From Vibrio navarrensis (lineage in GTDB: Bacteria > Pseudomonadota > Gammaproteobacteria > Enterobacterales > Vibrionaceae), in assembly GCF_015767675.1 (NCBI RefSeq), contig NZ_CP065218.1, positions 1 to 64,000 of the forward strand: a stretch of DNA of 64,000 nucleotides, written 5' to 3'. Numbering within the stretch: the stretch's first letter is position 1; the number at the start of each line of letters is the position of its first letter. The notes under the pieces are model-generated. The model worked only from the letters and a program-made list of their open reading frames with translations, had not been told where the DNA came from and searched no databases. Below are positions 9,633 through 19,073 of this stretch, piece by piece. Made by a program: the position numbers and the translations under genes.

Positions 9633-10189
9633 GTGGATTCGTTTCGCAACTGTTGCCTGAGCTGTTGACGTCCAGCCAATGGTGGGCGTCTTTGCAGACC
9701 TTTATGGAACAGGGTGGACAGATTTTATGGTGGCTCGCGGCGGTCGCGGCAGTTTTCTGGCTGCTCGCGGTAGAGAAAATTATCTACCTGAGCCGCGAGT
9801 TTCCCGTGTATTGCACGCAAACCGCGCAGCAGTGGCAAGTGCGGCAAGATAGGCAGTCGTGGTTTGCCTTGTCGGTGCGTGAAGCGTGGATGGCGCAAGC
9901 GCATCAGCGTCTGTTTCGTCATTTAAGCCTGCTAAAAGTGCTGGTGGCCATTTGTCCCATGCTTGGGTTGCTCGGTACGGTAACGGGCATGATTTCGGTT
10001 TTCGAAGTGATGGCAACCCAAGGCAGCAGCAACCCCAAATTAATGGCGTCAGGTATTTCGCTGGCGACGCTGCCGACGATGGTCGGCATGGTGGTGGCAC
10101 TGGTTGGCATGTTTGTTCATGCCCGCTTGTATAAAGCGTGTCAGAACCGAGAACTGAAATTAGAAAGAATGTTAAGGAGTCAGTCGTGA
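9629..10189 (+). CDS. exbB: ExbB, TonB-system proton channel subunit
   Basis: 186 residues, GTG start overlapping the ttpC stop by 4 bp. It is the usual short ExbB of TonB2-type clusters. There is one N-terminal membrane helix (ILWWLAAVAAVFWLLAVEK) and two C-terminal helices with the family signature CPMLGLLGTVTGMISVFEVM and a TLPTMVGMVVALVGMFVHA segment. It forms the pentameric channel that surrounds ExbD in the inner membrane. The gene overlaps the start of exbD, a sign of tight coupling. Confidence 0.92.
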   Translation: MSGFVSQLLPELLTSSQWWASLQTFMEQGGQILWWLAAVAAVFWLLAVEKIIYLSREFPVYCTQTAQQWQVRQDRQSWFALSVREAWMAQAHQRLFRHLSLLKVLVAICPMLGLLGTVTGMISVFEVMATQGSSNPKLMASGISLATLPTMVGMVVALVGMFVHARLYKACQNRELKLERMLRSQS

Positions 10190-10590
10190 GACTAGGTAAA
10201 CGTCAGGCAAAATCGGATGAAGCGCAGATCGATTTGACCTCAATGCTGGACATCGTTTTCATCATGCTGATCTTCTTTATTGTCACCAGTTCGTTTGTGC
10301 GTGAATCCGGTGTGGAAGTGAATCGTCCACAGGCCTCCAATGTCAGTGCGCAGAAAGATGCGGGTATTTTCATCGCCGTCACGGCAGCCAATGATATCTA
10401 TATCGATAAACGAATTGTCGATGTTGAGCGCGTTCAAGCCAGTATCGAACGCTTATTGCTCGATCAACCGGATGCCTCATTGGTGGTACAAGCCGACGAA
10501 TATGCTTACAACGGTACTGTGGTGAAAGTGATGGATGCGGCGAAAGCGGCAGGGGTGAAAAACATCGCGCTGGCGGCGGAGAAACGCTGA
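10186..10590 (+). CDS. exbD: ExbD, TonB-system subunit
   Basis: 134 residues from the GTG at 10186, chosen because AAGGAGT lies 7 bp upstream and the stop of exbB overlaps it. The single membrane helix carries the essential Asp in DLTSMLDIVFIMLIFFIVTS, the residue that carries protons in this family. The rest is the periplasmic domain ending KNIALAAEKR. It overlaps tonB (TGATG). Confidence 0.93.
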   Translation: MRLGKRQAKSDEAQIDLTSMLDIVFIMLIFFIVTSSFVRESGVEVNRPQASNVSAQKDAGIFIAVTAANDIYIDKRIVDVERVQASIERLLLDQPDASLVVQADEYAYNGTVVKVMDAAKAAGVKNIALAAEKR

Positions 10591-11222
10591 TGTTGAGACT
10601 ATTGCTATCGCTTCCGGTGTCATTGGCGATGGTGTTTGCCCTGTTTTCCGTCATGGCATGGATGGTGAATCTGGGCAAATTAAACGGAGTAACGCCATCT
10701 GCACCTGTCAGCTTTAACATGGTGATGTTTGAAGCGCAAAGCGAAGTGGCACGACGTCAACGTGCAGTGCCACCACCGCCGGACGTACCGCCTCCGCCTC
10801 AGCCCGAAGTAATGAAGGTCTCCCAAACGCCAATGACAACGACGTCGGCTCAGGTTGAGATGCCTAATGTTGATATGTCTTTTAGTGTCAATGGCTTAGC
10901 AATTTCCGTTCCTTCGGTCGGTATTCCGGGTAACAGCGTGGCAAATAATCATCAGCAGTTGACCCCACTGAGCCGAGTGGATGCGGTGTATCCCGCAAAA
11001 GCGAAGAAGAGAGGCATTGAAGGCTATGTGTTGCTGAGATTTGATATTGATGAAACGGGCAGGCCACAAAACATCGAAGTGGTGGAAGCTCAGCCAGCTC
11101 GATTTTTTGAACGAAGTGCCGTTGATGCGGTAAAGCGTTGGCGTTACCAGCCACAAATCATCGATGGCGCCGCGCAACCCATTCTCGGATATAGCACCCG
11201 GATAGAGTTTAAAATGCAATGA
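10590..11222 (+). CDS. tonB: TonB energy transducer (TonB2/TonB3 type)
   Basis: 210 residues. An N-terminal membrane anchor (about 5-27) is followed by a short Pro-rich stretch (VPPPPDVPPPPQPEV) and a C-terminal TonB domain (about 125-210; YPAKAKKRGIEGYVLLRFDI, then WRYQPQIIDGAAQ). The short periplasmic linker is typical of TonB2-type rather than TonB1-type proteins. It contacts TonB boxes of outer-membrane receptors to drive iron-chelate uptake. V. vulnificus is known to have three TonB systems. A chromosome II location would favour TonB3, but the sequence alone does not settle this. Confidence 0.9.
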   Translation: MLRLLLSLPVSLAMVFALFSVMAWMVNLGKLNGVTPSAPVSFNMVMFEAQSEVARRQRAVPPPPDVPPPPQPEVMKVSQTPMTTTSAQVEMPNVDMSFSVNGLAISVPSVGIPGNSVANNHQQLTPLSRVDAVYPAKAKKRGIEGYVLLRFDIDETGRPQNIEVVEAQPARFFERSAVDAVKRWRYQPQIIDGAAQPILGYSTRIEFKMQ

Positions 11223-12409
11223 AGATGCAAAAGACGACGATCACCTTACTAATGAGCTGCCTGCTGTTGACCAAGGTATCAGCCGCGGCACCGAACTCGG
11301 ACATCTCACCTTACGCCCTGCGTTACATGCAGCAGGCGCAAACCTTGTCTGCCAAAGAGCAAAACCAGCAGGCGATCGAGCATTTGTTGACCGCTGAAGT
11401 GTCAAGGCCGGGCGATGTGGCAGCCATCTCGCGCATGCTGGGCATCTTATATTGGCAATCGGAGCAAGCTGAACATTCGGTGATTGCTTTGGAAAAAGCG
11501 CTCAACGCGCAAGGTTTGGCCGACGATGAGCAGTGGCGTACTAGGCGTATGCTGTCGTCAATCTACCTAACGCTGGGTCAATTTCGTCAAGCTTTGCCGC
11601 ACCTCGAACTGCTCACACAATCCATTCCCGAGGGAGAAAACGCAGCCGAAGTGTGGCTGCATCTGGCGCAAGCACACTACAGCCTAGAGCAGTGGCGTGA
11701 GACGTTGCTCGCGCTTGAGAAACAGCGCAAACTCGCCCCTAAACCCAGTGTGGCGGTGCTCTCAATCTCTCTTGGCGCTCATGCCCAGCTTGAGCAATGG
11801 TCGCAGGTGGTGGACAACGCCAAACAGCTGATTGCCTTGCAACCGGAGAAAAAAATCTGGTGGATGCAAGCCTATAGTGGCTATCTGAATTTGCGTCAGC
11901 AAAAAGCGGCGTTGGATATCTTGACCCTCGCGCAGCTTAAAGGCATTGCCTTACTCGATTCTGAACGCAAGTCGTTGGCATATCTGTATGCGAGCCAAGG
12001 GATTTATGAAAAAGCCGCAGTGACATTGTCACAACTTGAGCAGGCTGACAGCGATCTCGAACTGATTCGTTTGCAAGCGCAATATTGGCAAGCAGCAAAA
12101 GAGTGGCAGAAATCGCTGCATTTCTGGCATAAAGCGACAGAGATTGAGAGTAAATACCATTGGGAAGTCGCGGTGCTGCAAAACCAGCTACAGAAATATC
12201 AACAGGTGATCGCGTCACTGGATCAAATGGAAAATCAGCAGCGCTTCTATGATGCACAGTTGCTTAAAGTGAACGCGCTGTACCGTCTCAACCGTTTAGA
12301 CGCAGCACTTGCGTTAGCGAAAAAGGCTGACGCGATCAAATCGTCGACACAAACGCAAAGTTGGGTACGTTTTTTGTCACACAAGAAAAGTGAGACGCCC
12401 GAAGTTTAA
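11219..12409 (+). CDS. TPR-repeat periplasmic protein of the TonB cluster
   Basis: 396 residues. A signal peptide (ending VSAAA) is followed by roughly eight to ten tetratricopeptide-like repeats (for example AAEVWLHLAQAHYSLEQWRE). It is the sixth and last gene of the operon and overlaps tonB by 4 bp. TPR proteins in this position are conserved in Vibrio TonB2 clusters. Presumably it scaffolds the complex in the periplasm (inference). A terminator follows at 12447. Confidence 0.85.
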   Translation: MKMQKTTITLLMSCLLLTKVSAAAPNSDISPYALRYMQQAQTLSAKEQNQQAIEHLLTAEVSRPGDVAAISRMLGILYWQSEQAEHSVIALEKALNAQGLADDEQWRTRRMLSSIYLTLGQFRQALPHLELLTQSIPEGENAAEVWLHLAQAHYSLEQWRETLLALEKQRKLAPKPSVAVLSISLGAHAQLEQWSQVVDNAKQLIALQPEKKIWWMQAYSGYLNLRQQKAALDILTLAQLKGIALLDSERKSLAYLYASQGIYEKAAVTLSQLEQADSDLELIRLQAQYWQAAKEWQKSLHFWHKATEIESKYHWEVAVLQNQLQKYQQVIASLDQMENQQRFYDAQLLKVNALYRLNRLDAALALAKKADAIKSSTQTQSWVRFLSHKKSETPEV

Positions 12410-12446
12410 GGCATGGGGTAAAACTCAACCTCAGTGCCACAGAAAA

Positions 12447-12485
12447 AAAGAGCGGATATCACTTCAGGCATGATATCCGCTCTTT
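12447..12485. terminator. Bidirectional terminator between converging genes
   Basis: A 15-bp perfect stem (AAAGAGCGGATATCA and its complement) with a 9-base loop and an A-run/T-run on either side. It closes the TonB operon and the converging dcu gene. Confidence 0.9.
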
Positions 12486-12500
12486 GTCGTTATGGGTTAG

Positions 12501-13829
12501 TTAGCCAATAATGATTTGGCCCAGCAAGTAGCCGAGACAGCAGGCACCGATGACACCAATTAAACCAACCGCCATAAAGGAGTGGTTGAAATACCATTTG
12601 CCAATCTTAGTCGTGCCTGTGTTATCAAAGTTTACGGTCGCAATGTCTGAAGGGTAATTTGGAATAAAGAAGTAACCGTACAGCGCTGGCATTAAACCAA
12701 TCAGTAGTGCGGGTTCAAGCCCTAAGCCAAGGCCAACAGGCAACATCATACGGGCAACCGCGGCTTGTGAGTTCACCACCACCGAGACAATGAACAGCGC
12801 CAAAGCGAAGGTCCATGGGTAGTTGTTCACCATCTCAACGATGCCGGATTTAAACTGAGGCATTGCGTACTGAAAGTAGGTATCTGACATCCACGCAATA
12901 CCGAAAATCGCAATCGCTGCCACCATACCCGATTTAAATACCACGCCATTGGGCACGCTACGCGGATCCGTTTTGGTCGCCAGCAAAATGATACCGCCGA
13001 AGCACAGCATCATCATCTGAATGACCACCGCCATGCTGATCGGTTTGCTCCCTTCAGCGATAATGCGAATTTCTGGCACCATGGCAATGAGCACAATGGT
13101 AAAGATGGAAGCGATAAACAGCAGGACAGAGTTTCTCGCGGCGCCTGGTAGATGCTCATCCAACGAGGTTGCGGTGGTGTTAAGGATTTTTTCGCGCCAT
13201 ACAGGATCTTTCAAACGTTCTTGATATTCCGGATCGTCGTCCAGCTCTTTACCGCGTTTTAGGCTGTAAAGAGACATCAATAAAGTGCCGAACAGTGTCG
13301 CAGGAACGGTGACCAAAAGGATCGAAAGCAAAGTGATTTCGTGGTTAATGTCGGCAAGTTGCGCTAAGTAGTAAACCACCGCCGCAGAAATGGGCGAAGC
13401 GGTAATCGCAATTTGCGATGCGACTGAAGCCGCTGCCATCGGACGCTCAGGGCGAATGCCATTTTTTAGAGCGACGTCGCCGATGATGGGCATGATGGAG
13501 TAAACCGCGTGGCCAGTACCTAGCATGAACGTCATCGCGTAAGTGACAAAAGGGGCAATCAAGGTTACCCTTTTTGGGTTTTTACGCAGCATGCGCTCAG
13601 CCACTTGCAGCATGTATTTCAATCCGCCGGCCGCTTCAAGAATCGAGGCACAGGTGACAACGGCAAGAATGATCAGCATGACCGTCACGGGTGGGGACGT
13701 GGGTGGCATTTTGAACACAAACACTTCGATAACCAAGCCGATCCCAGACACGACACCAAGACCGATACCGCCATAGCGGGAGCCGATGTAAAGCATCAGC
13801 AAAAGGAACAGGAACTCCAAATACAACAT
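12501..13829 (-). CDS. Anaerobic C4-dicarboxylate transporter, DcuA/DcuB family
   Basis: 442 residues, about ten to twelve membrane segments throughout. Family motifs include the early FVTYAMTFMLGTGHAVYSIM and SQIAITASPISAAVVYY loops and the late YGYFFIPNYPSDIATVNFD loop. These carriers exchange fumarate, malate or aspartate for succinate during anaerobic respiration. Length and sequence fit DcuB slightly better than DcuA, but I cannot separate them firmly. Single gene, with a long upstream region shared with a chemoreceptor gene. Confidence 0.85.
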   Translation of the reverse strand: MLYLEFLFLLLMLYIGSRYGGIGLGVVSGIGLVIEVFVFKMPPTSPPVTVMLIILAVVTCASILEAAGGLKYMLQVAERMLRKNPKRVTLIAPFVTYAMTFMLGTGHAVYSIMPIIGDVALKNGIRPERPMAAASVASQIAITASPISAAVVYYLAQLADINHEITLLSILLVTVPATLFGTLLMSLYSLKRGKELDDDPEYQERLKDPVWREKILNTTATSLDEHLPGAARNSVLLFIASIFTIVLIAMVPEIRIIAEGSKPISMAVVIQMMMLCFGGIILLATKTDPRSVPNGVVFKSGMVAAIAIFGIAWMSDTYFQYAMPQFKSGIVEMVNNYPWTFALALFIVSVVVNSQAAVARMMLPVGLGLGLEPALLIGLMPALYGYFFIPNYPSDIATVNFDNTGTTKIGKWYFNHSFMAVGLIGVIGACCLGYLLGQIIIG

Positions 13830-14326
13830 GATATTTGTCCTTATTAGTAAAATTAGTAGGGATATTTTCTCTTGATATCGCTAAAAAATAGTAAACCGGC
13901 TTCACATAACCACTGAGCGTTGAAACCGATGTTGATTTCTCGGTAGTGACTCACGAAATTCCAGCCATTCGTGACGGTGAAGTAAGGAGATTGTTAAGTC
14001 TTAATTGTGTGGATACACAGATAACGTTAACACTGGCGAAAAACTGAGCGTGAGATCACTTGGCAAAATATGATACAAGATTGTAAACGAACCGATTAGA
14101 TTGGGAATAAAGTGCCAAAGGTATCACTATAAAAAATCATATAGAGAGCCTCTCACATGGCATTTTGCATTCGCAAACGTGATAAATGCTGTCATTCTGA
14201 AACCCACACGTAACAAATGGTTAAAATCGTGATATGCATCCTTTGACTATTCGCTGAAACGAGTAATGATCCTCTTTCAATAAAAAATACGACTCAGTTG
14301 GCTTTATAATTAAAACGGATACTCAG
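13830..14326. other. Long intergenic region between dcu and a chemoreceptor
   Basis: 497 bp between two divergent starts, with no credible open frame. It is AT-rich. I looked for full FNR (TTGAT-N4-ATCAA) and CRP palindromes. Only half sites are visible (for example TTGATATCG near 13873 and GTGAGATCAC near 14049), so no operator is called. Confidence 0.5.
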
Positions 14327-15946
14327 ATGAAACTCAGTAACTTATCGGTAAAGTACAAACTTCTCTCGCTCGTGATTCTTTCCGTTGCTCTCATTGTGGT
14401 GACGTGCATTTATAACTTGAATGAGCAACGTAAATCCTCCATGGCTGAACGCGAAAGTAAGCTTAAAGCTCAGGTGGAAACCGCGTTGAATTTGGTCAGT
14501 TACTATTATGATCTGCAAGGAGAAATCGGTGAGCAAGAAGCCCAGTCTCGCGCTATCCAAGCGATCAACAAATTGCGTTATGACGGTGATAACTACTTCT
14601 GGATCACCACGCCGCAGCTCACGATTGTCACTCATCCGGTTAAGCCTGAGTTAAACGGGCAAAACGCCTCTGGCTTTAAAGATGGCGCTGGCAAATTCCA
14701 TTGGCAGGAAATGGCGTCGATAACAGCGCAAAACGGGGGCGGCTTCCTCGATTACCAATGGAAAAGCCCTAATGGCAAATTGAAAGACAAGATTTCCTAC
14801 GTTGAGCTGTTCAAGGGTTGGGGATGGATTGTTGGCTCTGGCATCTTGGTTGCGGACATTCAAGAATCTTTCTTCGCGGCGGCGCTTAAAGAGGCGTTTG
14901 TTGCGTTAATTATGGCGGCCATGTTACTGGCGATGGGTTACGTTATCTCAAGCAACATTGTCTTACCGCTCAATCGTTTAATTGATAATACCAACAAAAT
15001 TGCCGATGGCGATTTACGTGTGCGTTTAAATACGCAGCGCAAAGATGAGCTGGGAGTAATGAGTCGTGAGATAGACCGTATGTTGGAGAAACTGCAGTTT
15101 ACTTTGATGGCGGCACATGAAGCGGCAGAACAATCCGCCAATATGGCGCAAAGCATAGCTCAGGCAAGTGAAGAAGCTGCGACCAGTGTCGGGACGCAGC
15201 ATTCGCAACTGGAATTACTCTCAACCGCAATGACGGAGATGAGCACCACCATCGCCGATGTTGCGAGCAACGCAGAGAATACCGCGCACAGTACCCAGTT
15301 GGTTACGCATCATGCAGAGCAAAGCGGCAAAGCGATGGAGAAGACCGCGCAAACCGTTTCGCACGTGTCACAAGATATTTCCGCTGCCGACCAGTTGGTG
15401 GCAGAGCTCAAAGCGGGCGTACAGGAGATCAGCGCAGTGGTGAGCGTGATTCGCGAGGTTTCAGAGCAAACCAACTTACTGGCACTTAATGCAGCAATTG
15501 AGGCGGCTCGTGCTGGTGAACAAGGGCGTGGTTTTGCGGTTGTGGCGGACGAAGTCCGCAATTTGGCCTCACGTACTCAGCAATCCACCAATGAAGTACA
15601 GCAGACGATCGATTCGTTAACTGAGCGCACCGAGCGCACGGTGCAAGCGATGCAGCGCAGTAATGCCAAAGTCGAGGAAAGTGTCGCTATTTCGTTGGAC
15701 ACCCAAAAGCAGTTAGCCGATATGGTGACTGAGCTGGTGAAATCGAACGATATGGTGGCGCAGATTGCGGCGGCATCTGAGCAGCAAGGTTTAGTCGCCA
15801 ATGAAATGACGGAAAACGTCACTAGCATTCATCTGGCTGCCAACGAAGTGATGCAGGCTTCACAGATGCTGGCTGAAGAGAGCCAAGCCATGGCGGCTTC
15901 GGCCGAGATCCTGAATGACCAGTTGAAATATTTTAAAGTTTCGTAG
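14327..15946 (+). CDS. Methyl-accepting chemotaxis protein with single Cache domain
   Basis: 539 residues in the classic order: membrane helix 1 (about 11-30), periplasmic sCache_2 sensor domain (about 35-180; [20 protein letters not shown], then [12 protein letters not shown]), membrane helix 2 (about 186-210), HAMP linker, then the signalling domain with [19 protein letters not shown] and [13 protein letters not shown]. sCache_2 receptors often bind small carboxylates. Its divergent neighbour is a C4-dicarboxylate carrier, which makes such a ligand plausible but unproven. No tether pentapeptide at the C-terminus. Confidence 0.93.
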   Translation: MKLSNLSVKYKLLSLVILSVALIVVTCIYNLNEQRKSSMAERESKLKAQVETALNLVSYYYDLQGEIGEQEAQSRAIQAINKLRYDGDNYFWITTPQLTIVTHPVKPELNGQNASGFKDGAGKFHWQEMASITAQNGGGFLDYQWKSPNGKLKDKISYVELFKGWGWIVGSGILVADIQESFFAAALKEAFVALIMAAMLLAMGYVISSNIVLPLNRLIDNTNKIADGDLRVRLNTQRKDELGVMSREIDRMLEKLQFTLMAAHEAAEQSANMAQSIAQASEEAATSVGTQHSQLELLSTAMTEMSTTIADVASNAENTAHSTQLVTHHAEQSGKAMEKTAQTVSHVSQDISAADQLVAELKAGVQEISAVVSVIREVSEQTNLLALNAAIEAARAGEQGRGFAVVADEVRNLASRTQQSTNEVQQTIDSLTERTERTVQAMQRSNAKVEESVAISLDTQKQLADMVTELVKSNDMVAQIAAASEQQGLVANEMTENVTSIHLAANEVMQASQMLAEESQAMAASAEILNDQLKYFKVS

Positions 15947-15966
15947 CTCCACTTGCTTATAAACAG

Positions 15967-15993
15967 AAAACCGCTCAACTGAGCGGTTTTTTT
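15967..15993. terminator. Rho-independent terminator
   Basis: Stem AAAACCGCTC/GAGCGGTTTT with an AACT loop and a following T-run. It serves the chemoreceptor gene and can also act on the converging small gene whose stop is at 15992. Confidence 0.9.
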
Positions 15994-16204
15994 ATTGTGA
16001 GTCGCTTTGCGCGTCCGTCTGAGTCTCTACAGATTCTGCTTGAGGCAGATTTTCCAGCGCTTGCGCTTCGAGCGCTTGTTCAGCTTCCATTTTGGCTCGG
16101 TCTGCTTTGGAAATATAACGCGGCTTATTGCTCTTATGCATTTTTGCATTCTGCTTCTTCATTCTGGCGTTATAGATTTGATTAATTTTCTTTTTGCGGT
16201 TCAT
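15992..16204 (-). CDS. DUF2986 small basic protein
   Basis: 70 residues: an extremely basic first half (MNRKKKINQIYNARMKKQNA, with HKSNKPRYISKADRAKME) and an acidic Gln/Glu-rich tail. This matches the Vibrio/Shewanella family DUF2986 of unknown function. The charge pattern suggests nucleic-acid or ribosome contact, but that is only inference. Single gene. Confidence 0.75.
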   Translation of the reverse strand: MNRKKKINQIYNARMKKQNAKMHKSNKPRYISKADRAKMEAEQALEAQALENLPQAESVETQTDAQSDSQ

Positions 16205-16321
16205 TGGTTGACTCCCAGTTGAGGTGGCGCAGGATAATCATTTGCTCACAAAAGTACAAGTGACTTTGATTTAGTTAAAAGCGCGGCTCTGTTTTGTGGG
16301 TATAGTGACTCATCAAAAGAA

Positions 16322-16747
16322 ATGACATTGACCACAAAGATGAAACAGCCACCTTCACCCTCGCTTTTATTAACAGGCTCACTCGCCACTGAATTTAAGA
16401 CCGTCTCCTATATGGTCGCGATCTACTGTCAGGTGCATCATCAAAGTGAGCGTGTTTTGTGTCAATCGTGTCAGGCTTTGTTGGATTATGCCGAAACCCG
16501 TTTAGACCGGTGCCCATACGGGCAAGCAAAACCGGCGTGTAATCGCTGCCCGATCCATTGTTACAAGCCGGAGCCGAAAGCGCAGATGCGCGATGTGATG
16601 CGTTATGGTGGGCCAAGGATGCTGATCGCTCATCCGATTCTGGGGATTCGCCATCTGTGGAGTGAGAGAAAAGCGGTGCCAGCGAAACCAGCACCGGAGA
16701 GTTCTAATCGTCATCAAAGAATGGCTAAGAAGTCGTCACCACAGTGA
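16322..16747 (+). CDS. YgbA-like nitrous-oxide-stimulated promoter family protein
   Basis: 141 residues. It has the family core LATEFKTVSYMVAIYCQVHH followed by a Cys pattern (CQSCQ, CPYGQAKPACNRCPIHCY) suggestive of metal binding, and a basic tail. E. coli YgbA is controlled by NsrR and helps growth under nitrosative stress. No NsrR site was evident here. The last 23 bp overlap the end of the converging MATE gene. Function at the molecular level is unknown. Confidence 0.8.
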   Translation: MTLTTKMKQPPSPSLLLTGSLATEFKTVSYMVAIYCQVHHQSERVLCQSCQALLDYAETRLDRCPYGQAKPACNRCPIHCYKPEPKAQMRDVMRYGGPRMLIAHPILGIRHLWSERKAVPAKPAPESSNRHQRMAKKSSPQ

Positions 16748-18110
16748 GGTTCTTAATCCAGTATTTCTGTGTGTAGCGGCGATAACATAGGCCCAATTTA
16801 ACCACTTCTTCAGCGAGCATTAGCGCATAAACGTATTTAAACTCCCAGCCAGCAATAAAAGCGGCCATCGCACACACGGGCAAGCCTGTCATCCACATGG
16901 CGATAAAGTCCATCCGCAGGCAGAAAATGTTGTCGCCTCCTGCACGAATAATACCGTTGATGATGATCATGTTGAGCATTCTTATCCAAATGCCGCAGCA
17001 AAGAATCATTACCGCTGGCGACGCCAATGGATGCAATTCCTCGCTTGCTAGGTTAAGTGCAGATAAGATCAGTTCACGGTTAGCAATCATTAGAGCGCCG
17101 ACGGAAATACCAACCAGAAAAACGACTTTGATAAAGTAAGCAGCCATGGCCTGCGCTTTCTCAAACTCATCTCGGCCGAGGGCTTGACCAATCAAGACCG
17201 AGCACGCGACAGAAATACCAAAGAAAATCGCGTAACAGAGTGACTCAAATGGGCCAAGCATACTAAACACCGCCAGTTCTGTGGTACCCATATGGCCGAA
17301 AATCATTTGATAAACCATGGTGCCAATCGCCCACAAAACCGCGCCTAGCGTGGTTGGGAGTGCCAATCGGCGGTACGAAAGCCGCAACGAAGGGCGTTCA
17401 GGCGAGGCGTTGGTGGTCAGCAACCAATGCGATTTCCATCGCATGAAACCAAGCATTAATCCGACTTGCACCGCACGAGAGATGGTCGTCGCCAGCGCCG
17501 CACCAGCCACCCCCATTGCCGGGACGCCGAAGCCGCCTTTGATCAACCAATAGTTCAGCGCGATGTTAATCACGATGGTAACGGCCCCCATCGCCAGAGG
17601 TGTGACGGTGTCACCCGATGAACGCATGCTTGCTTCAATTACGATCACTATGTGGGTCAGCAATAGTACGGGAAAGGCGTACCACAAGTATACAGAGCCC
17701 AGTTCAATAACCCGTTGGTCACTGGTTTGCAGCATTATGATCAGGTGTGAGCCAAGCGTGATCAAAAGCGTCACGGGCAAAAGCACTTTGAGGCCAAAGC
17801 CCATAGCAATCATCGAGACCGTTTTGGCGCTGCGGGCGTCTTGTTTACCCCAATATTGTGCCACTAGGGTACCGTTTGCTGAAGCGAGTCCGGCCATGAT
17901 CATGATCGCAACAAAGTGCCATTTTGAGGCAATTCCCACAGCGGCGGTTGCTTCTTTGCCAAAGTCGCTTACCATGAGAACGTCCGCCAACGCTAAAATC
18001 GCCACCAGTGCGCTTTGTATCGCAACGGGAAAACCGAGCTTGGCAATGGTCTTTAATAGCCCGCCAGGTAAAGGATTTCTAGGCAATTCTTTGATATATT
18101 GTTGGTTCAT
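16725..18110 (-). CDS. MATE-family multidrug/Na+ antiporter
   Basis: 461 residues from the ATG at 18108-18110, chosen because AAAGGAG lies 6 bp upstream; longer frames would run into the divergent regulator. Twelve membrane helices in two MatE halves, with LGFPVAIQSALVAILALADV at the start and LGRDEFEKAQAMAAYF in the second half. MATE pumps expel cationic drugs in exchange for Na+ or H+. The divergent AraC-family gene 53 bp away is the obvious candidate regulator. Confidence 0.88.
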   Translation of the reverse strand: MNQQYIKELPRNPLPGGLLKTIAKLGFPVAIQSALVAILALADVLMVSDFGKEATAAVGIASKWHFVAIMIMAGLASANGTLVAQYWGKQDARSAKTVSMIAMGFGLKVLLPVTLLITLGSHLIIMLQTSDQRVIELGSVYLWYAFPVLLLTHIVIVIEASMRSSGDTVTPLAMGAVTIVINIALNYWLIKGGFGVPAMGVAGAALATTISRAVQVGLMLGFMRWKSHWLLTTNASPERPSLRLSYRRLALPTTLGAVLWAIGTMVYQMIFGHMGTTELAVFSMLGPFESLCYAIFFGISVACSVLIGQALGRDEFEKAQAMAAYFIKVVFLVGISVGALMIANRELILSALNLASEELHPLASPAVMILCCGIWIRMLNMIIINGIIRAGGDNIFCLRMDFIAMWMTGLPVCAMAAFIAGWEFKYVYALMLAEEVVKLGLCYRRYTQKYWIKNLTVVTTS

Positions 18111-18162
18111 GTTTGCTCCTTTGTTTGGAGCGGAACTATAAAGGGGATCACTTGAGGTGAAC

Positions 18163-19053
18163 ATGTTTGAAAATTCGGAAAACCTGTGCAAATCCGTCAT
18201 TGAACAATTTGTGCCTAAAAACGAATGGGTCGACGAAGTCTACCTTGCGCCTGAGTGTAAGGAGCGATTTCTCACCTTAACGGAGATCCCAGAATGGCGT
18301 GGTGCTGACATTTTTATGGCGGGCATCGCGAAACTCAAGCAAGGTTATTCGGTTGAGCGCTATGGCGTGGCGGTGCATACTTTGCTGTTCACTATGGCCG
18401 GTGCTGGCGTATTGATCACCAAAGATAAGGTGAGTGCGATTCCACCGTATTCATTAACCATTCTTCCTGCGCATACCCCGTTTCGTTTTGAACTTGATCC
18501 AAACAGCAAATTTTGGGAAATGATCTGGCTGTTACCACAGCCAAGTGAAAAATGGCAGCACATTGCCCAAATGGGGCAAAGCGTGGTGAATTTTCGAGAA
18601 ACAGAGCAGGTGTGGTCGCTGATGTGCTTGCTCTATGCCGAAATCGGTGGAAGAGGCAGTTTTCGCCGCATGTTGATCAGCGAAGTGGTGCGCCTACTTT
18701 CCACGGTCGAGCCTGGGGTTTCCGGCTCACTGTCGCGGGTTCAGGCGTTGTTTAACGAAGTGGAAAGTCAGTTACATCTGCCTTGGAGTGTGGCAGAAAT
18801 GGCCGCACATTGTTACATCAGTGAAGAGCAGTTTAACCGCCTGACGAAACAGCTATTTGGTGTTACGCCACGCAGCAAACTGATCCAACTGCGCATGGAT
18901 AAAGCGGCGGATTTACTACGTTACAAAGAGTGGACCATCAGCATGATCTCGCATCGGCTTGGCTATCGTGATCCGTACAATTTTACCCACCGATTTAAAA
19001 AATATTTTGGCGTTTCGCCGACACGCTATCGCAAAAACTTGGCAGACAGTTAA
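18163..19053 (+). CDS. AraC-family transcriptional regulator
   Basis: 296 residues from the ATG at 18163 (GAGGTGA upstream). The N-terminal half is a cupin-like sensing domain (about 40-130; SLTILPAHTPFRFELD). The C-terminal 100 residues hold two helix-turn-helix motifs (SVAEMAAHCYISEEQFNRLT and WTISMISHRLGYRDPYNFTH) ending in the signature FGVSPTRYRKN. It is divergent from the MATE pump and probably regulates it. Effector unknown. Confidence 0.9.
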   Translation: MFENSENLCKSVIEQFVPKNEWVDEVYLAPECKERFLTLTEIPEWRGADIFMAGIAKLKQGYSVERYGVAVHTLLFTMAGAGVLITKDKVSAIPPYSLTILPAHTPFRFELDPNSKFWEMIWLLPQPSEKWQHIAQMGQSVVNFRETEQVWSLMCLLYAEIGGRGSFRRMLISEVVRLLSTVEPGVSGSLSRVQALFNEVESQLHLPWSVAEMAAHCYISEEQFNRLTKQLFGVTPRSKLIQLRMDKAADLLRYKEWTISMISHRLGYRDPYNFTHRFKKYFGVSPTRYRKNLADS

Positions 19054-19070
19054 GCCCCAACTGGGGCTTA
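19051..19070. terminator. Hairpin between converging genes
   Basis: Perfect 8-bp stem TAAGCCCC/GGGGCTTA with an AACT loop, beginning in the stop codon of the AraC gene and lying 3 bp before the stop of the converging MFS gene. The T-tract is weak on both sides. Confidence 0.7.
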
Positions 19071-19073
19071 ATG

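Noticed and set aside
13830..14326. FNR or CRP operators for the dcu gene
   Set aside because: Only half sites were found. None reached a convincing palindrome.
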